64,000 bases of DNA from Paeniglutamicibacter terrestris (lineage in GTDB: Bacteria; Actinomycetota; Actinomycetes; Actinomycetales; Micrococcaceae), in assembly GCF_012271785.1 (NCBI RefSeq), contig NZ_JAAWVT010000006.1, positions 186,001-250,000 of the forward strand, read 5' to 3'. Numbering within the stretch: position 1 is the stretch's first letter; every line of letters starts with the position of its first letter. Both the position numbers and the translations under genes were made by a program. Under the pieces are notes generated by a model, which did no database searches, had not been told where the DNA came from, and worked only from the letters and a program-made list of their open reading frames with translations. Below are positions 51,985 to 61,604 of this stretch, piece after piece.

Positions 51985-52803
51985 CTAGACTTCAAGCTTT
52001 CGTCGGATGAACGAGGAGAGTTGGTCGACCAGAATGACCAGGACCAGAACCACCAAGATCTGAGTCAGCATCGCATCAAATTGGAAGGACTTGATGGATT
52101 GGTTGATGAGCAACCCGATGCCGCCGGCTCCGACTAGACCAAGGACCAAAGAAGACCGCACATTCACGTCGAAGCGGTAGAGCAGCAACCCGACAAACTG
52201 CCCTAGGACCATAGGCAACGCCGCATGGGTAACCTGCTGCAGGCGAGATGCCCCAACCGTGGACAAGGCCTGCTGTGGACCCGAATCAGTTTCCTCTATG
52301 GACTCGGCCCAGAGCTTGCCCATGACCCCGGTGTTGTGGCAGATCAGGGCCAGTACCCCGGCGAAGGGGCCAAGGCCCACTGCGGTGACGAAAATCAGCG
52401 CAAAGACAATGTCGGGCACTGCGCGGAAGAAGGACAGGATGGCGCGCGAAAGCTGATAAATGGTCTTGTGCGGCGTTGTAGTGCGCGAGGCGAACACGGC
52501 CAGTAGTAGGGCGCTGGGGATCGAAAGCGTGGTGCCTAGCAAGCCGATCCATAGTGTCACTGTGGTTGCCTTCAACGCCGGGGCCAGTACCGATTCCCAG
52601 TCAAGGTCAGGAGGGAAAGCGTCGGCCAGGAAGGATGCCATGCCTTCCGCCCCGGTGACTAGAGCGGCCGGCTCGAATTCGGTGCCGCGCAGCGCGAAGA
52701 CGTGCAGAACGATGAACACCGCGATGGCGGTGATGATCGAGGTGATCCGCCACCCGGAGTTGGGGACCTTGGGGACGCAGAGCGTTGCTGCCGGAGTGCT
52801 CAT
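51985..52803 (-). CDS. phnE: Phosphonate-type ABC transporter permease (PhnE-like)
   Basis: 272 residues, about six TM segments. The binding-protein-dependent permease EAA region is visible: ESIEETDSGPQQALSTVGASRLQQVTHAALPMVLGQFVGLLLYRFDVNVRSSLVLGLVGAGGIGLLI, the NVRSS..LG.VGAGGIG block being typical of PhnE. The gene overlaps phnC by ATGA. It forms the membrane channel for phosphonate uptake. Confidence 0.93.
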   Translation of the reverse strand: MSTPAATLCVPKVPNSGWRITSIITAIAVFIVLHVFALRGTEFEPAALVTGAEGMASFLADAFPPDLDWESVLAPALKATTVTLWIGLLGTTLSIPSALLLAVFASRTTTPHKTIYQLSRAILSFFRAVPDIVFALIFVTAVGLGPFAGVLALICHNTGVMGKLWAESIEETDSGPQQALSTVGASRLQQVTHAALPMVLGQFVGLLLYRFDVNVRSSLVLGLVGAGGIGLLINQSIKSFQFDAMLTQILVVLVLVILVDQLSSFIRRKLEV

Positions 52804-53609
52804 GCCGCTGCTCGATTCGGGGTGTAAAGGCGGGCCTGCATGGAGGCATCGAGACCGGAGATGTCGCCGGAGTATTCGATGCGACCATCGATCAGGCCGA
52901 CGACGGAATCGGCGTGGCGCACTGCCAGATTCGGCTGGTGCAGCACCGCGGCCACGGCCAGATTCTCTTCGCGGGCTAGCTCGGCCAGCAGCTCCATAAC
53001 TTCCTCGGCGGCGCGCGGATCAAGGGCGGAAACCGGCTCGTCTGCAAGCAGTACCGAAGCGCGCTGGCACAAGGCCCGTGCCACGGCTACGCGTTGGGCC
53101 TGACCTCCGGAGAGCCTGCCGGCCTTCTCGTGGGCGCGGTCGGCCAGACCCACGCGCGCCAGTGCCGCCATCGCTTCCTCCTTCAGCTCGCGGGGAAAGA
53201 ACATCGGACTGAAAGAGGCCGGACCGCTGAGCCGGCCCAAGGCTCCGGCGCATACGTTTTCCAATGCAGTGCGGCGCGGGACCAGATGGATCTTTTGAAA
53301 AATCATCGCCACCGAGGACCGAACCCTAACTAATGCGGTGCCGCGCAGCGTGGAGAGCTCAGTGCCGTTCAGCTTGATAGATCCGGCGTCGAGTGTTTCC
53401 AAGCCCATGATGCACTTGAGTGTGGTGGACTTGCCCGAACCGTTCGCGCCAAGAAAAGCGACTACGGAGCCGCGGGTAAGGGTGAAATTGACCCCGTCCA
53501 GTACGGTTCGCCCACCAAAGGACTTGGTGAGGTTCTCCACTTGCAGGATCTCTTCGCGGGGCGGTGCGCCTTGGAGCAGCGGGGGATGCGGTAGCCGTAG
53601 CGTCGTCAT
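52800..53609 (-). CDS. phnC: Phosphonate-type ABC transporter ATP-binding protein (PhnC-like)
   Basis: 269 residues from ATG 53609; a much longer open frame upstream overlaps phnD and is not coding. Walker A GANGSGKST (~50), signature LSGGQAQRVAVARAL, Walker B VLLADEPVSALDP and the switch His in LHQPN are intact. The internal segment IFQKIHLVPRRTALENVCAGALGR is PhnC-like. Its start overlaps the phnD stop (TAATG). Confidence 0.93.
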   Translation of the reverse strand: MTTLRLPHPPLLQGAPPREEILQVENLTKSFGGRTVLDGVNFTLTRGSVVAFLGANGSGKSTTLKCIMGLETLDAGSIKLNGTELSTLRGTALVRVRSSVAMIFQKIHLVPRRTALENVCAGALGRLSGPASFSPMFFPRELKEEAMAALARVGLADRAHEKAGRLSGGQAQRVAVARALCQRASVLLADEPVSALDPRAAEEVMELLAELAREENLAVAAVLHQPNLAVRHADSVVGLIDGRIEYSGDISGLDASMQARLYTPNRAAA

Positions 53610-54523
53610 TAGATGTCCTTTTCGGTTAGGCCCATGGTGTCGGCCAAGTCGAAGAGCGGATTGTAGGTTTCCTTGGTGACCTCGACCAGAGGCCCGGCGG
53701 GGCTGACATCCAGGAACTTGCCGACCTCCTCGACGTCCGCCGGGGACAGGTTCAGCAGCGCGTCCTTGACGGCGGCCTTGAACGCGGGGTCGGCGTCCCC
53801 CGAGACGGTGATGGGGTCGTTCGGGATGGGTTCCGATTTCCAGACCTGGCGGAAGTCGGCGGGGTCGATGTTGCCCGATTCCTGGGCGCTGGACAGAGTC
53901 TGTGAATTGATCTGGGCTGCATCGACAGTGCTCTTGGTCAACGCGAGCAGCGCCTCGGGGTGCCCGCCGGCGTAGTTCATGTTCAGCTCTTCCTCGGCGA
54001 TGCCGGCCTTCTTCAGTCCGTAGCGGGGCAGCACATCCCCGCTGGTGGAACCGACAGATCCCAGTGCTAGATCCTTGCCACGCAGGTCCTCGATGCCCTT
54101 GATCGCAGAATCCTTCGGCACCCAGATCCCGGCAGTGTAGGTGGAGAGCTTGCCGTCGGCGGTCCCGAAGGAGGCAAGCGGTTCGGCGTTGGCCTTGTCG
54201 GAAGCGAAGACGTAGCCCATGGGCCCGAACTGGCCAATGTCGAGTTTTCCATTGCGCATCGAGAGCACTTCGGCAGCATAGTCCTCCACCACCTGCACCT
54301 CGATCTTGCAATTCAGTTCCTTACCAAGCGAGGCGGCGAGGGCTTGGTAGGCCGGTTCGAGCTTGGACGGGTCCTCGAATGGTTCGATGCCGAACTTCAG
54401 TTCCCCGGTGGGGCAAAACGCGTTCGCATCGGCGTTGGCGGGGGCATCGGTGGAGGAACAGCCAGCCAGGGTGAATGCGGTGACTACTGCCAAGGACATG
54501 ACGAGCGTGCGTGGGATTTTCAT
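53609..54523 (-). CDS. phnD: Phosphonate-binding lipoprotein (PhnD-like)
   Basis: 304 residues from ATG 54523. Signal peptide with lipobox LAGC (~21), so the protein is tethered outside. GELKFGIEPFEDPSKLEPAYQALAASLGKELNCKIEVQVVEDYAAEVLSMRNGKLDIGQFGPMGYVFA follows the PhnD fold; SVGSTSGDVLPRYGLKKAG is the phosphonate-contacting STSG loop. It captures an organophosphonate for the PhnCE transporter. 14 bp after the FAD oxidoreductase. Confidence 0.93.
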   Translation of the reverse strand: MKIPRTLVMSLAVVTAFTLAGCSSTDAPANADANAFCPTGELKFGIEPFEDPSKLEPAYQALAASLGKELNCKIEVQVVEDYAAEVLSMRNGKLDIGQFGPMGYVFASDKANAEPLASFGTADGKLSTYTAGIWVPKDSAIKGIEDLRGKDLALGSVGSTSGDVLPRYGLKKAGIAEEELNMNYAGGHPEALLALTKSTVDAAQINSQTLSSAQESGNIDPADFRQVWKSEPIPNDPITVSGDADPAFKAAVKDALLNLSPADVEEVGKFLDVSPAGPLVEVTKETYNPLFDLADTMGLTEKDI

Positions 54524-54537
54524 GGTGTGGCGGATCC

Positions 54538-55719
54538 TTAGCGTGTGGCGGATGAACGAGGGACAGTAAGGGCGGTGAGATTCGCCTCGGCTAGGCCGAA
54601 GGAGATGGTCATGCCGATGCCGCTGGTCACGGAGACCAGGGTGATGGATTCGGCGATGTCGCGCACGAGTACCGGAGCCACCTCGGAGGAAGCGTAAATG
54701 CCCTGCCAGCGTTCGGCGATGGCAAAGGAATCGATATCCAAGACCTTGGCCGTTGCCTGCAGCAACTTTCCGGTGGTTGCCTCGGTGAGGAAGGGCGCCT
54801 GGGTCAGATCGTAGGAGTGCGAGTCCCCGAGTAGGAGGGTCCCATCGGGCCGCTGGGTGAACATCACGTTGGCTCCGATTTCCAGTAGGTCGGGGTGGGC
54901 GGCCTCGACCTCGGCACGTAGTGCCGGTGCCGAGGGCATGTGGGTGAAAGCGTCGTAGCGCAGCATGGAGGTTGCGGTGAGCACCGCGGGGACGATCGTG
55001 GTGCTTTCCGGGGCGGAGGCCGAGACCATCTGCAGGGCGCAACGAGTGATCCGGTGTTCGGCCGCCATACTCGGGAACAATTGGTCCACGTCGTGACCGA
55101 CGCAAATGAAAACGTGGCTCGCTTCGAAGGCACCGCGGCTGGTTTCCACCCTCGCCTTGCGCTCGGTGCCTGCCCCGAAGCCAAGCGCGGTGGTGTTGAA
55201 GTGCACCGCCGCATCGTCTTGTCGGTGGAGCCAGCCGGCCAAGATGCCCACCGTGGTGCGTGGATCTACCCGGAGGTCATCGGCGAGGAACGCTCCGCCG
55301 TGCAGGCCTTCAGTGTGCTCGCGCCCTAGCTTGGCCCGGACTTCCTCGGCGTTAAGCACCATGACTTGCCCCTCGGGACGGGAAGTGGAGAATTCGCGCA
55401 GCAGCTGTAGCTCGGTCTCGGTGGTGGCGACCACCAGTGCCCCGGACTCGATGGCCCAGAATCCGGCCTTGGCGGCGAAGTCGAGCCAGTGCTTCCGGCC
55501 TGCCTGTGCCATTTCGTACGTTTCGCCATGCTGGGCGGTAATGCAGGCGTGGCCGAAGTTTCGGATCGAGGCACCCACCGCACGGTGATCGCGTTCGATC
55601 ACCGTAACGCTCAGGCCCGCCTGCTGGGCGAGTGCAGCATGGGCCAGACCGATGATGCCTGCCCCGACGATCAGGACGTCGGTGCTTGCCACCAGTTTTG
55701 TGGTGGGCTCAGAATTCAT
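54538..55719 (-). CDS. FAD-dependent oxidoreductase of phosphonate catabolism (TIGR03364-like)
   Basis: 393 residues from ATG 55719; earlier starts up to 55767 cannot be excluded because no clear ribosome binding site exists. DAO-fold: FAD motif VLIVGAGIIGLAHAALAQQAG, SIRNFGHACITAQHGE, and C-terminal VSVTSGIGMTISFGLAEANL. Members of this group occur with phosphonate genes and, to my knowledge, oxidise 2-aminoethylphosphonate or its N-methyl form to phosphonoacetaldehyde. Co-transcribed with the importer and paired with a phosphonatase-like enzyme across the operator. Confidence 0.85.
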   Translation of the reverse strand: MNSEPTTKLVASTDVLIVGAGIIGLAHAALAQQAGLSVTVIERDHRAVGASIRNFGHACITAQHGETYEMAQAGRKHWLDFAAKAGFWAIESGALVVATTETELQLLREFSTSRPEGQVMVLNAEEVRAKLGREHTEGLHGGAFLADDLRVDPRTTVGILAGWLHRQDDAAVHFNTTALGFGAGTERKARVETSRGAFEASHVFICVGHDVDQLFPSMAAEHRITRCALQMVSASAPESTTIVPAVLTATSMLRYDAFTHMPSAPALRAEVEAAHPDLLEIGANVMFTQRPDGTLLLGDSHSYDLTQAPFLTEATTGKLLQATAKVLDIDSFAIAERWQGIYASSEVAPVLVRDIAESITLVSVTSGIGMTISFGLAEANLTALTVPRSSATR

Positions 55720-55782
55720 TTCGAAGATGTTCACGGCATTGATATTTGCCTGTCCCGTGACCCACATTCAAGCTGAAACGAG

Positions 55783-55798
55783 ACTTGTCCAGACAAGT
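55783..55798. promoter_or_regulatory. GntR-type operator in the phosphonate divergent promoter region
   Basis: Perfect inverted repeat ACTTGTC-CA-GACAAGT, the classic symmetrical form bound by HutC-type GntR regulators. It lies between the start of the FAD oxidoreductase and the GntR gene, so one site could control both transcripts. Confidence 0.8.
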
Positions 55799-55888
55799 TC
55801 ACGTACGGTTCATTTAGTTGACGATTCCTTCATGGTTAGTTCATTTTCAGTTCACCAAAAACCCCGAAAAGTCGTCGATTCCACTTGT

Positions 55889-56659
55889 ATGCTCAAGTAC
55901 GTGCAGTCAATATCCGAAGAGCCTATCCACCAGCGCCTGAGTGATCTATTTCGTGAGCGGATCGCCTCCAACGACTGGAAAGAAGGCAATCCGTTGCCCA
56001 GTGAGGCGGAGCTTTGTGCTCAGCATGGTGTCTCCCGAGGGACAGTCCGCCAGGCATTGGCAAGCCTTCGCAGCGAGGGCCTGATTGCCGGGGGCCGCGG
56101 CAAGCCTCCGGTGGTGGCCCACCCGGTGCCGTCCCAGTCGTTTGACACCTTCATGTCTTATACCGAGTGGGCTCATTCTCTGGGTCGGGAGCCAGGGCAG
56201 CGGACGATTGAGATCGCCCGGCGCCCGGCGGGTGAGGAGCTAGCGGGAAAGATGCTTCTTCAGACCGGCGAGCCGGTCATCCAGGTCCTGCGATTGCGGC
56301 TCCTTGATGGCCTTCCGACCATGGTGGAACGAAGTAGTTTCGTTTTGGAAGCAGGCAAGGCGCTTTTTGACTTCGACACGGACAGCGGTTCGATCTTCGG
56401 GCACCTGACATCCCTGGGTGTGGACTTGAGCAGGGGTAAGCATGTGATTGACGCTGTTGGTGCCGATGAGATGGATGCTTCTCTGTTGGGTGTGTCTGCT
56501 GGGTCGCCATTGCTGCGCGAGAACCGGCTGACCTACAGTCGCGACGGAAAGATTCTTGAGTGCTCGGATGATCGGTACCTGCCGCATCTGGCGAACTTCG
56601 TCATTGAAAATACCAGGGAGTCCAAGGTGGCTCTGGCGCGTGTCCCGCGGGTCGCGTGA
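55889..56659 (+). CDS. GntR-family (HutC/UTRA) regulator of the phosphonate genes
   Basis: 256 residues from ATG 55889; the open frame runs further upstream through the operator and is not used. N-terminal HTH: PLPSEAELCAQHGVSRGTVRQALASLRSEGLI. C-terminal UTRA ligand domain (~90-240; VIQVLRLRLLDGLPTMVERSSFV, SIFGHLTSLGVDLSRGKHVIDAV). It likely senses a phosphonate and binds the palindrome at 55783. The phosphonatase-like gene follows 30 bp downstream. Confidence 0.9.
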   Translation: MLKYVQSISEEPIHQRLSDLFRERIASNDWKEGNPLPSEAELCAQHGVSRGTVRQALASLRSEGLIAGGRGKPPVVAHPVPSQSFDTFMSYTEWAHSLGREPGQRTIEIARRPAGEELAGKMLLQTGEPVIQVLRLRLLDGLPTMVERSSFVLEAGKALFDFDTDSGSIFGHLTSLGVDLSRGKHVIDAVGADEMDASLLGVSAGSPLLRENRLTYSRDGKILECSDDRYLPHLANFVIENTRESKVALARVPRVA

Positions 56660-56689
56660 GCATCAAACAACCAATGAAGGAAGAAATTA

Positions 56690-57382
56690 ATGATTGAACT
56701 AGTCGTTTTGGATATGGCCGGAACCACCGTGGGCGAGCATGGGATCGTCTATCGAGCTCTCGAAGATTCGGTCACTGATGCCGGAGCCAGTGTGAATGCT
56801 ACCGACCTGCAAACGTGGATGGGGGCAGATAAGACTGAAGCCATTGCCGCGTTGCTGGAACTCGGGGGTGTCAAGGCAGACCCGGAGCTGGTTGCCCGGC
56901 AGTTCGACTACTTCCGGGCCCTTCTGGCGGAACGCTATGCAGGCAATCCTCCGGTTGCTCTTCCGGGGGTTGAGGATGCTCTACGTACGCTGAAGGCCCG
57001 CGGAATCAAGGTGGGCCTGAGTACGGGTTTTTCGCGTGACGTTGCCGCGCCGATCCTAGAGACTCTAGGTTGGGGTATTGGTCAGGGCCAATTGCTCGAC
57101 GCAGTGGTCACCAGCGATGAAGTCGCTGCCGGCAGACCCGCGCCATACATGATTCATCGGGTCATGGAAGCCACTGGCGTGCACAACGTGCGCAATGTTG
57201 TCGCTGGCGGTGACACCATGGTCGACCTTCTTGCTGCCAACAATGCCGGTGTGAACGGGCTGGGTGTTCTCACCGGGGCTCTGGGTCGTGAAGAGCTTGA
57301 ACAGTACCCACACAGTTGGGTTTTGGACGGCGTCAAGGACCTTCCCAGCGTTCTTGAATCTGCACTAGTCAACCAGCAATAA
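56690..57382 (+). CDS. Phosphonatase-like HAD hydrolase (TIGR03351-like)
   Basis: 230 residues, AAGGAAG before ATG. HAD motif I LDMAGTTVGEHG with nucleophile Asp8, then WMGADKTEAI, where Lys48 aligns with the MGxxK Lys that forms the Schiff base in phosphonoacetaldehyde hydrolase PhnX. GLSTGFSRDVAAPIL (motif II) and VVAGGDTMVDLLAANNAG (motif IV) complete the fold. It would cleave phosphonoacetaldehyde, made by the FAD enzyme, to acetaldehyde and phosphate. Confidence 0.88.
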   Translation: MIELVVLDMAGTTVGEHGIVYRALEDSVTDAGASVNATDLQTWMGADKTEAIAALLELGGVKADPELVARQFDYFRALLAERYAGNPPVALPGVEDALRTLKARGIKVGLSTGFSRDVAAPILETLGWGIGQGQLLDAVVTSDEVAAGRPAPYMIHRVMEATGVHNVRNVVAGGDTMVDLLAANNAGVNGLGVLTGALGREELEQYPHSWVLDGVKDLPSVLESALVNQQ

Positions 57383-57397
57383 TTTGTTTTTGATAAC

Positions 57398-57435
57398 AGC
57401 ACTCCGGGGGCCAATGTGGCCGTCGGGGTGCTTTT
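57398..57435 (+). terminator. Terminator of the GntR/phosphonatase operon
   Basis: AGCACTCCGGGGGCC pairs with GGCCGTCGGGGTGCT (12 of 15 matched) around AATGT, followed by TTT. It begins 16 bp after the stop codon. Confidence 0.75.
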
Positions 57436-57500
57436 GCGTGTGTGATTAACTTTTTATAGCAGTTTGACTAGGGTGTTTGTAAAATCAAGGTGACTCTGGC

Positions 57501-58476
<976 letters not shown>

Positions 58477-58609
58477 ACCGGTCCCTCGCGAGAGCGGGCA
58501 AACGGCCAAGTGGGCTGTTCTGTAGTCAACCCCCAAGTGACTATGGAGCAGCCTATTTGTGTTTGCGGATGTAGTCGTTTGAATCGTCGAGCTGTTACGT
58601 GACGCGACC

Positions 58610-59965
58610 TCACGCGAAGACAAATGCCAGCGGAAATATCAGCACCACCACAACCGCCCAGAGACCATAAACGGGCAGGTATTGTGTCTGCCAGTGTTCG
58701 AGCGACGCGAACGACCGACTTCCGCGTTGGAATCCCGCGCCGAGCCAGATGGCGCGCACCAGATGTACTAAAAGTATAAGGTTCAGCCCCAGTGCGGCCG
58801 CCTTGTTCGGGCTGAAGCCGAATTCGGCGATCCTGGCCAGCATCGCTGCCAACATGGCGGCATTCACTGCCAGCGCCGTTCCTATAAGTATGAGTTGCAT
58901 GGCATCGAAGAATCCTGGCGGTGTCATCGGATCGCGAGCCGAGAGCGAGTAGAGCACCAAGCACAGTACCAATATCAGAATCGCGTCCATCAGGATGAGC
59001 AGACCACGGTCAACATTGAGCAGGCTGCCGGTGGTGGTGAGAACAACCAGCATTGCCAGCAGCATCACGATGGTCAGCGGAGTGAAGACACGTGTGAGCA
59101 CCGGTGCGATATTTTCGATGACGTTCTGCTTGGCCTCGACCAGCCAGGCTGCTATGACTAGGGCCCCGGGGACAGCGAAGGGCAAGATCCACGCCTCCAT
59201 GACCGGTTCCAGATCCAGGCCCACAAGCTGAAGCATGGCAAAAGAAAGCCCCATCAGAACACCACCACCGAGTCCTAGCAGGGTGAAGTAGATGAGCAAT
59301 TCTCCGGTGAACCTGACGAAGTCCATGCGCCTGCTATCGGAGCGCCATTGACCGCCGACATACGCCAGCCCCGTCATGACCCATAGGAGTACGGGGGCGT
59401 GCAGCGCAGCGAGCAACCAGGTTGAACCGCCTGGAACAAACGGATAGACGTTGAGAACTACGGCCAATGCAAGGAACGCACCGAGCAGGACAACCACCGT
59501 GCTCGCGGAGAGCCGCCGCTTCCATGCGAAGTATGCCCCGAGGAATGGGAAGACCAGCAGGCCGAGGTTACGCAGCAGAGCGTCGTCATCACCCAACCAG
59601 ATGAATCCCGCCTTGAGCGCTAGCCCAGCACCTACAGCCAGAGAAATGACCACGGTGAGTTCTCGCCACAAGGTGACTCCGGTGTCCGCGCCCATTGCAC
59701 CCTCGGGAAGCAGGACTAGTTGTTTCCACAACCGCTCAGAATGTTCCTGCGCAAACTCACGTGAAACGGCATCTAGGTTTCCCAGACGCTTGATGGCTAC
59801 GAGGAAGGCCTCCTCATCGTCGAGCCCGCTGGCCTTCCTGTCGGTGATCTGCTCGCGCAGGTGATCCTCGAGCTCATCGAGGTCGGTGGAGGAAATTACC
59901 TGACGCCGGGCCAGGAAAACGCGCCATATAGCGATTTGGGCCTCAAGGCCCGCCTGCGGTTCCAT
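58610..59965 (-). CDS. Multipass membrane protein with permease-prefix domain, PadR partner
   Basis: 451 residues from ATG 59965. Residues 10-85 match the permease-prefix helical domain (WRVFLARRQVISSTDLDELEDHLREQI, DEEEAF-like, IKRLGNLDAVSREFAQEH). About ten TM segments follow from ~105 to the end. No transporter motif seen. The start overlaps the PadR stop (TAATG), a common arrangement in which the PadR repressor controls a membrane protein. Confidence 0.83.
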   Translation of the reverse strand: MEPQAGLEAQIAIWRVFLARRQVISSTDLDELEDHLREQITDRKASGLDDEEAFLVAIKRLGNLDAVSREFAQEHSERLWKQLVLLPEGAMGADTGVTLWRELTVVISLAVGAGLALKAGFIWLGDDDALLRNLGLLVFPFLGAYFAWKRRLSASTVVVLLGAFLALAVVLNVYPFVPGGSTWLLAALHAPVLLWVMTGLAYVGGQWRSDSRRMDFVRFTGELLIYFTLLGLGGGVLMGLSFAMLQLVGLDLEPVMEAWILPFAVPGALVIAAWLVEAKQNVIENIAPVLTRVFTPLTIVMLLAMLVVLTTTGSLLNVDRGLLILMDAILILVLCLVLYSLSARDPMTPPGFFDAMQLILIGTALAVNAAMLAAMLARIAEFGFSPNKAAALGLNLILLVHLVRAIWLGAGFQRGSRSFASLEHWQTQYLPVYGLWAVVVVLIFPLAFVFA

Positions 59966-60327
59966 TATGCATTCCTCGTTGTTGCAGGGACTGGGTGTTG
60001 CGCAGCATTCCATATTTGCCGTAGCGCGTCAGCGACGACTTCCCATTGACCCTGTCGCTCGGCCAGCGCGGCACGACCTGTCTCGGTGATGAAATAGTGC
60101 TTGCGCCGGCGGCCGGCCTCCGATCTGGCCCAGGCCGCTCGCAGCAGGTCGAGCCGTTCCAAACGGTGCAGCAGTGGATAGAGCATGCCATCGCTCCATT
60201 CCATGTTCCCGCCGGAGATCTCATTCACGCGCTTGATGATGGCGTAGCCATGTAATTCTCCGCCCGCCAGGATCCCCAATACGAGCGGGGTTGCCGATGC
60301 GGCAACCAAATCTTTGTCAATGCGCAC
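59965..60327 (-). CDS. PadR-family transcriptional regulator
   Basis: 120 residues from GTG 60327, with TAGGAG 5 bases upstream; the longer frame to 60429 is not used. PadR winged helix: TPLVLGILAGGELHGYAIIKRVNEISGG, EWSDGMLYPLLHRLERLDLLRA, RRRKHYFITETGRAAL. It controls the coupled membrane protein, probably through the inverted repeat upstream of its start. Confidence 0.92.
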   Translation of the reverse strand: MRIDKDLVAASATPLVLGILAGGELHGYAIIKRVNEISGGNMEWSDGMLYPLLHRLERLDLLRAAWARSEAGRRRKHYFITETGRAALAERQGQWEVVADALRQIWNAAQHPVPATTRNA

Positions 60328-60337
60328 GGTGACTCCT

Positions 60338-60358
60338 ATACATAGATCTACTAGGTAT
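60338..60358. promoter_or_regulatory. Candidate PadR operator
   Basis: ATACATAG and CTAGGTAT (7 of 8 complementary) flank ATCTA, 11 bp upstream of the padR start codon. Position and symmetry suit autoregulation. Confidence 0.6.
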
Positions 60359-60442
60359 TGAACGCCTGGTGTTCGCAGATTGCAATGGCTGGGAATGGAG
60401 AGCAAGTCATTGGCGCGAATCCGCCGCATTTGTGCTTAACGA

Positions 60443-60498
60443 CGTGTGCCCCACTAGTTTCCCATCGTCGCGGGGAGAGAAAACTAGTGGGGCACACG
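60443..60498. repeat. Long stem-loop with 18-bp perfect arms
   Basis: CGTGTGCCCCACTAGTTT (60443-60460) and its exact complement (60481-60498) enclose a 20-base loop. It lies between the SRPBCC gene end (60593) and the PadR gene, both minus strand. No T-tract is present and the loop is large for a terminator. The remainder of 60359-60592 shows no gene. Confidence 0.7.
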
Positions 60499-60592
60499 GA
60501 GTGGTGCCAGGCGGAACTGGCGTGGCTCCCTAGGCGCGCTCTGTGGGCATTGTTGCGGTTTGGCGTAAGCGCTACTTGCCGCGTGTGATCAA

Positions 60593-61066
60593 TCACCGAT
60601 TGGCAAGTAAGGCATCTAGCCGCTGGTACCCCTGTGAAAGGCCGACCTCCATGCCGGATGCGACCATCCCGTCACGGGCCTCTTGTGAGGGATAGACGGA
60701 ATGTCCGACCAGCCTGCAGCGATTGTCGGCTAGGGTCTCGAAGTGCATGTAGTCCATGGCTACAACGTCAGGGAAGCCGTCAAACTCAAATGTTTGTAGG
60801 GCAAATTCATTTTCGCGGACTTTGTGAAACACTCCGCTGAAGCCGTAGCTTCCAGTGTGATCTGTGTGCGTGTATTTGTAGGATCCCCCGGTTCGGAAGT
60901 CGTAATGGTCGACTTCTATTTTCATGTCATCGGGGCCAAGCCATTGGGCAACAATTTCCGGATTTCGATGTGCTTCAAACACGGCGGCAACGGGGAAATC
61001 GAACTCCCGAGTGAATTCAATGAAGGGCGCGCCTTCCGGGATAGTGACGTTTAGTGCATTGCTCAT
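60593..61066 (-). CDS. SRPBCC/AHSA1-domain protein
   Basis: 157 residues. Typical START-like opening FIEFTREFDFPVAAVFEAHRNPEIVAQWLGPDDMKIEV, then GGSYKYTHTD and C-terminal helix GMEVGLSQGYQRLDALL. Family members bind hydrophobic ligands and are often encoded with an ArsR-type repressor, as here (18 bp downstream of it). Function unknown. Confidence 0.92.
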   Translation of the reverse strand: MSNALNVTIPEGAPFIEFTREFDFPVAAVFEAHRNPEIVAQWLGPDDMKIEVDHYDFRTGGSYKYTHTDHTGSYGFSGVFHKVRENEFALQTFEFDGFPDVVAMDYMHFETLADNRCRLVGHSVYPSQEARDGMVASGMEVGLSQGYQRLDALLANR

Positions 61067-61084
61067 GTCGAGTCCTTCGTGAAT

Positions 61085-61423
61085 CTATCCGCGGGGTGCG
61101 GATTGGCTTCTGAGTACGGCATCCAAGCGGTTGTACTTCTGTTCTGCAAGCAGTCGATATCTGTCGATCCAACCAGTCAGTTCCGCGAGGAGAGCAGGAT
61201 TCAAGTGAACTGGTCTGCGCTGGGCCTCACGAGTACGGGTCACCAGGTGCGCCTGTTCAAGAACTTGAATGTGCTTCGAGATGCCCTGGACGGACATCTT
61301 GAACGGTTCGGCGAGTTCATTTACGGTGGCCGGTCCGGCGGAGAGCCGGACTATGATCTGCCTCCGTGTTTGGTCCCCAAGGGCCAAGAACGCCCTATTG
61401 AGATCTTCATCGTCAAACGTCAC
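61085..61423 (-). CDS. ArsR-family transcriptional regulator
   Basis: 112 residues from GTG 61423; a TTG start at 61465 is possible but would cover the palindrome. Winged helix: AFLALGDQTRRQIIVRLSAGPATVNELAEPFKMSVQGISKHIQVLEQAHLV. No metal-ligand Cys motif is seen, so it belongs to the non-metal ArsR group paired with SRPBCC proteins. Confidence 0.9.
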   Translation of the reverse strand: MTFDDEDLNRAFLALGDQTRRQIIVRLSAGPATVNELAEPFKMSVQGISKHIQVLEQAHLVTRTREAQRRPVHLNPALLAELTGWIDRYRLLAEQKYNRLDAVLRSQSAPRG

Positions 61424-61443
61424 GTATTCAACTCTTTTCTTTA

Positions 61444-61459
61444 TCAACCTTTCGGTTGA
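61444..61459. promoter_or_regulatory. Candidate ArsR operator
   Basis: Perfect inverted repeat TCAACC-TTTC-GGTTGA, 20 bp upstream of the arsR-type start. Suits autoregulation of the ArsR/SRPBCC pair. Confidence 0.6.
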
Positions 61460-61604
61460 ATACAAGAATGCGCCTCCATTTCACCAGCGTCAAGGGGTGC
61501 GAGGCGATAATATTCATCCGGCTTTCGAGCTGTCCTCAATGCGGGAGCTGCCGTAGCTAACGCTTAGGTGTTCTGGAGGATGGGAGAAGCGGTCCTCAGT
61601 GAAG

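Noticed and set aside
52800-54311. 503-residue minus-strand frame including phnC
   Set aside because: Its first half overlaps phnD in another frame; the true phnC start is ATG 53609, coupled to the phnD stop.
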